Source: Chlorobiales bacterium (GTDB taxonomy: Bacteria; Bacteroidota; Chlorobiia; Chlorobiales; Chlorobiaceae). From it: 24,213 bases of DNA. Where the stretch lies: the NCBI GenBank assembly GCA_022360275.1, contig JAKSDC010000018.1:1-24213 (forward strand), given 5' to 3'. Positions 22,230-24,213 of the stretch are shown piece after piece (the stretch's first letter is position 1; the number at the start of each line of letters is the position of its first letter). The notes under the pieces are model-generated. The model had not been told where the DNA came from and did not search any database. It worked only from the letters and a program-made list of their open reading frames with translations. The translations under genes were made by a program, and so were the position numbers.

Positions 22230-22378
22230 GAGACTGGTTCGGGTTGGCTCGTGAATTAGGCATGTCGGCCGCCCGTGCGCAGCGGGAAATCAGTTATGAC
22301 GAGTTTGCGCACTGGGTCGCCCTGTACAGGATAGAAAAAGAAGAACGGGATAATGTGAAGGATGACGGTTTTAAATGA
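21876..22378 (+). CDS. Tail assembly chaperone, -1 frameshift form (gpGT-like)
   Basis: Reading A_AAA_AAC (22202-22208) with a -1 slip joins codon 111 of the short form to an overlapping frame of 56 more codons ending TGA 22376-22378, giving 167 aa. The extension runs LRENPGLRDWFGLARELG, then SAARAQREISYDEFAHWVAL and YRIEKEERD. Such 'S-x-x-E-F-x-x-W-x-x-x-Y' endings are characteristic of gpT parts. No start codon is needed for it, and no independent gene call is made. In lambda the GT form binds the tape measure and recruits tube subunits; the same role follows here from position and architecture. Confidence 0.82.
22202..22208 (+). promoter_or_regulatory. Programmed -1 frameshift site A_AAA_AAC
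   Basis: Within GAA AAA AAC TCC in the zero frame. It is a textbook X_XXY_YYZ heptamer 21 bases before the zero-frame stop codon, in the gene where programmed -1 shifting is conserved in tailed phages. A GC-rich CCCGGGCC lies about 12 bases downstream and could add a pausing structure. Confidence 0.85.
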
Positions 22379-22394
22379 GGATATACGCGTAAAG

Positions 22395-22478
22395 ATGATG
22401 ATGGCGGAGCGTAAGGTGGCAGGGGTTCTGTCATGCTGGTTTGACCTTAAACTCAAGGACGGCAAGAATGGGTACTAA
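22395..22478 (+). CDS. Very small ORF between chaperone and tape-measure genes, doubtful
   Basis: A 27-aa frame starting with three consecutive ATG codons (MMMAERKVAGVLSCWF...) and overlapping the tape-measure start by 11 bases. No good ribosome-binding sequence precedes it. It may only serve to keep ribosomes moving between the chaperone and tape-measure genes, or be chance. Confidence 0.2.
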   Translation: MMMAERKVAGVLSCWFDLKLKDGKNGY

Positions 22479-24213
22479 AACAGGAAATATTCCGGGAAAT
22501 TTTTCCGGTGAACTTGTCGATGTGGGTGTCGAGAGTACTGAATGGTATACTGGGCTAACAGATCTCTTGAAGAATATTCCAGGTGGCGAGGAAGGTTTTG
22601 CAATAGCCTTGCTCGGCAAGATAGCTGGTTATTCAGGAATCGGGAAAGCTGTAGGACTAACCTATATAGGGATGAAAAGTTTGGACGAAGGTGAGAAAAG
22701 ATTTTGGAAATGGTTATATGAAAAAACAGGAGGGGAGCAAGGATATAAGCACGGAGGTCCTTATCTGGATTTTTTAGAAGGGCTAGAAAATAAAGGAGAA
22801 ATCAAGAAGAAAAGACAGGAGTCTTATGATACAAGAACAGGAGTTTTCTCTACATCCTTTTTAATGAACTCTTTGCCCGGTCATCTTAGCTCTGTTGGAA
22901 ATGAGAATGCTGCAAACAACATTGAGCTTGAGACGGTCGGAGAGAACATAAAAGCAATGAGCAAACTCGAAAATGAATCGGATAATGTTAAAGATAGTAT
23001 TGTTGGTCTCGGTCTCTCTATAAATAAGAATCTTAGCCCAAATGTTAAGGACTTGGCTGACAACGTAGAGCAGTTTGATGAAGTGTCAAGCAAAGACCTT
23101 CAAGTGGGTAAGGAGTATATGTTTGGCCAGTTTGGACTTGATGAGAACGAAATGCCTCTCGGTGGCTTGCCGAAAAGGGAATATCTATTAGTTGGTGGTC
23201 AGGAGTTGTCCGTAACTGAATCAGAGAAAGAGGATATTGGAGATATACAAAAGGGCATCAAGAAGCAGGTAAGTGTTTTGAACCATGTTGCAGATGGCCT
23301 CGACGTGGTTGGATATGATCTGAAAGGTGTCGGGAGCTTTTCAACTGCCATAGAGCAGCTAACCCTTGCTTCGAAGCTCGGTGGTACAGCCGGTTTCGAT
23401 TCAACAAAAGCTTATGTCGCGGGTATTTCGAGTCTCTTCCAGGGTATTGGAGCCAACATTGGCGGTGATGTTGGGGCGGCATTAAGCAGCATGGGCAGTA
23501 TGGCAGCTACTGGAGCATCAATAGGTTCTGCTATTCCTGGAGTTGGAACGGTAGCGGGTGCGGTAGTTGGCGGCGCAGTCGGATTGATATCGTCAATATT
23601 CGGCGGTGACGACGAAGAGGAGCGCAAAGAAGCTGAGCGGGAAAAAATGCGGCAGCAGATATATCAGGGTATGTTGTCGCGTTCGTTGTCAGGGGCGGGC
23701 CCGCACTCTCTCAAGATGTTGCGGGAAAGCGGCTGGGATTACGACAAACTGAAAAAACAGTTTGGGGGCAAGGATGAAGAGGAACTGATCAAGTATCAGA
23801 ATCGTCTGGAATTGCTTGACGATATCGGTGCGTCGCTGGAGAAGATCGGTTCGCCGGAGATTGTGCGGAGCATCGATCAGGTAAGAGCGAAATATGAGTA
23901 CGCAGCAAAAAGCGTAGAGGGCATGCTGGATATCGCAAGCGCGGAACTGACTGAAATTTCTGCCCTTGTTTTCGGACTGACTGCGGACAATCTGGTGACA
24001 ATGTTCGATTCGGCGATCGAGACGGCAGAAGATGCCGGCCATGCCGGGCGTTTAATCGCTGAAGCCCTGGAGCTGCAAATTGTTGACAGCTTCAAGAAAA
24101 TGGCGATCAGCCAGGCAGTCAATGAGGCTGTGATGCCGATGCTGCAGCCGATCCTCAACGAGCTGGTTGCAGGAGCGTTGTCAGGCGGGCTTTCTCCCGG
24201 TGAGATGGCAGAC
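22468..24213 (+). CDS. Tail tape-measure protein, partial (runs off window)
   Basis: An open frame of 582 codons continuing past the right edge. It should set tail length and pass through the membrane during DNA injection. AAGGA lies about eight bases before the ATG (GTKTGNIPGNFSGELVD). Residues about 1-270 are polar and helical with AT-rich codons. Residues about 345-372 form a glycine-zipper hydrophobic segment (ASIGSAIPGVGTVAGAVVGG, then AVGLISSIF), followed by charged DDEEERKEAEREK and long helices (LLDDIGASLEKIG, then VRSIDQVRAKYEYAAKSVEG), all usual for tape-measure C-terminal parts. Identification uses this plus the gene order tube, G/GT, long gene. The C-terminus is outside the window. 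Confidence 0.75.
   Translation, partial: MGTKTGNIPGNFSGELVDVGVESTEWYTGLTDLLKNIPGGEEGFAIALLGKIAGYSGIGKAVGLTYIGMKSLDEGEKRFWKWLYEKTGGEQGYKHGGPYLDFLEGLENKGEIKKKRQESYDTRTGVFSTSFLMNSLPGHLSSVGNENAANNIELETVGENIKAMSKLENESDNVKDSIVGLGLSINKNLSPNVKDLADNVEQFDEVSSKDLQVGKEYMFGQFGLDENEMPLGGLPKREYLLVGGQELSVTESEKEDIGDIQKGIKKQVSVLNHVADGLDVVGYDLKGVGSFSTAIEQLTLASKLGGTAGFDSTKAYVAGISSLFQGIGANIGGDVGAALSSMGSMAATGASIGSAIPGVGTVAGAVVGGAVGLISSIFGGDDEEERKEAEREKMRQQIYQGMLSRSLSGAGPHSLKMLRESGWDYDKLKKQFGGKDEEELIKYQNRLELLDDIGASLEKIGSPEIVRSIDQVRAKYEYAAKSVEGMLDIASAELTEISALVFGLTADNLVTMFDSAIETAEDAGHAGRLIAEALELQIVDSFKKMAISQAVNEAVMPMLQPILNELVAGALSGGLSPGEMAD

Noticed and set aside
1..24213. CRISPR array, restriction-modification system or toxin-antitoxin pair
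   Set aside because: No regularly spaced direct repeats and no cas, restriction or toxin motifs. The only DNA-metabolism candidates are the radical SAM pair and the orphan methyltransferase, whose motifs are not those of a DNA methylase (no NPPY/DPPY or PC motif).

Overview
The window looks like a chromosomal stretch of a green sulfur bacterium (Chlorobiales) or a close relative, with a transposable Mu-type prophage integrated in its right half. The taxonomic call is an inference. It rests on protein flavour (an ACT-type SerB, a GuaA starting MHSVLVLDFGSQ, a CrtI-type desaturase) and roughly 50% GC. No rRNA or photosynthesis marker is present to settle it.

Host part, 1-12354. On the minus strand, a PBP1A-type peptidoglycan synthase, guaA and serB follow one another closely (gaps about 75 and 4 bp); serB runs off the left edge. 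Upstream lies an alpha/beta hydrolase, also minus. On the plus strand come a tRNA-Pro(GGG), a GyrI/AraC-effector-like small-molecule-binding protein, a phytoene-desaturase-like flavoprotein and a two-gene DNA-metabolism pair. The pair is a radical SAM protein with a C-terminal helix-hairpin-helix and its DUF4130-type partner. A four-helix-bundle (S23/IVS-type) gene bounded by about 24-bp inverted repeats sits exactly between the two. A SAM-dependent methyltransferase closes the host section.

Prophage part, about 12360 to beyond 24213. A CI-like repressor (minus) diverges from a small Ner-like protein across an operator/promoter region with a near-perfect inverted repeat over a sigma70 -10 box. 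The early operon runs Ner-like, MuA (DDE transposase), a 45-aa basic peptide, MuB (AAA+ ATPase), two small genes (one AP2-like) and GemA, and ends at a strong intrinsic terminator. An inverted segment follows on the minus strand: a membrane/coiled-coil protein, a coiled-coil protein, a possible frameshifted 56-aa ORF and a Mor-family activator. Plus-strand genes then give a lysis cassette (M15 peptidase endolysin, a small conserved protein, an N-terminally anchored protein, an overlapping lipoprotein). The tail genes follow directly: gpU-like terminator, tail tube, G/GT-type chaperone with a classical A_AAA_AAC slippery site, and a tape-measure protein cut by the window end.

The replication and tail modules suggest a transposable siphophage (B3/D3112 style) rather than a Mu-type myophage. 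No terminase, portal or capsid gene lies between lysis and tail, where transposable phages normally carry them. Head genes must be downstream, or this is a tail-only element.
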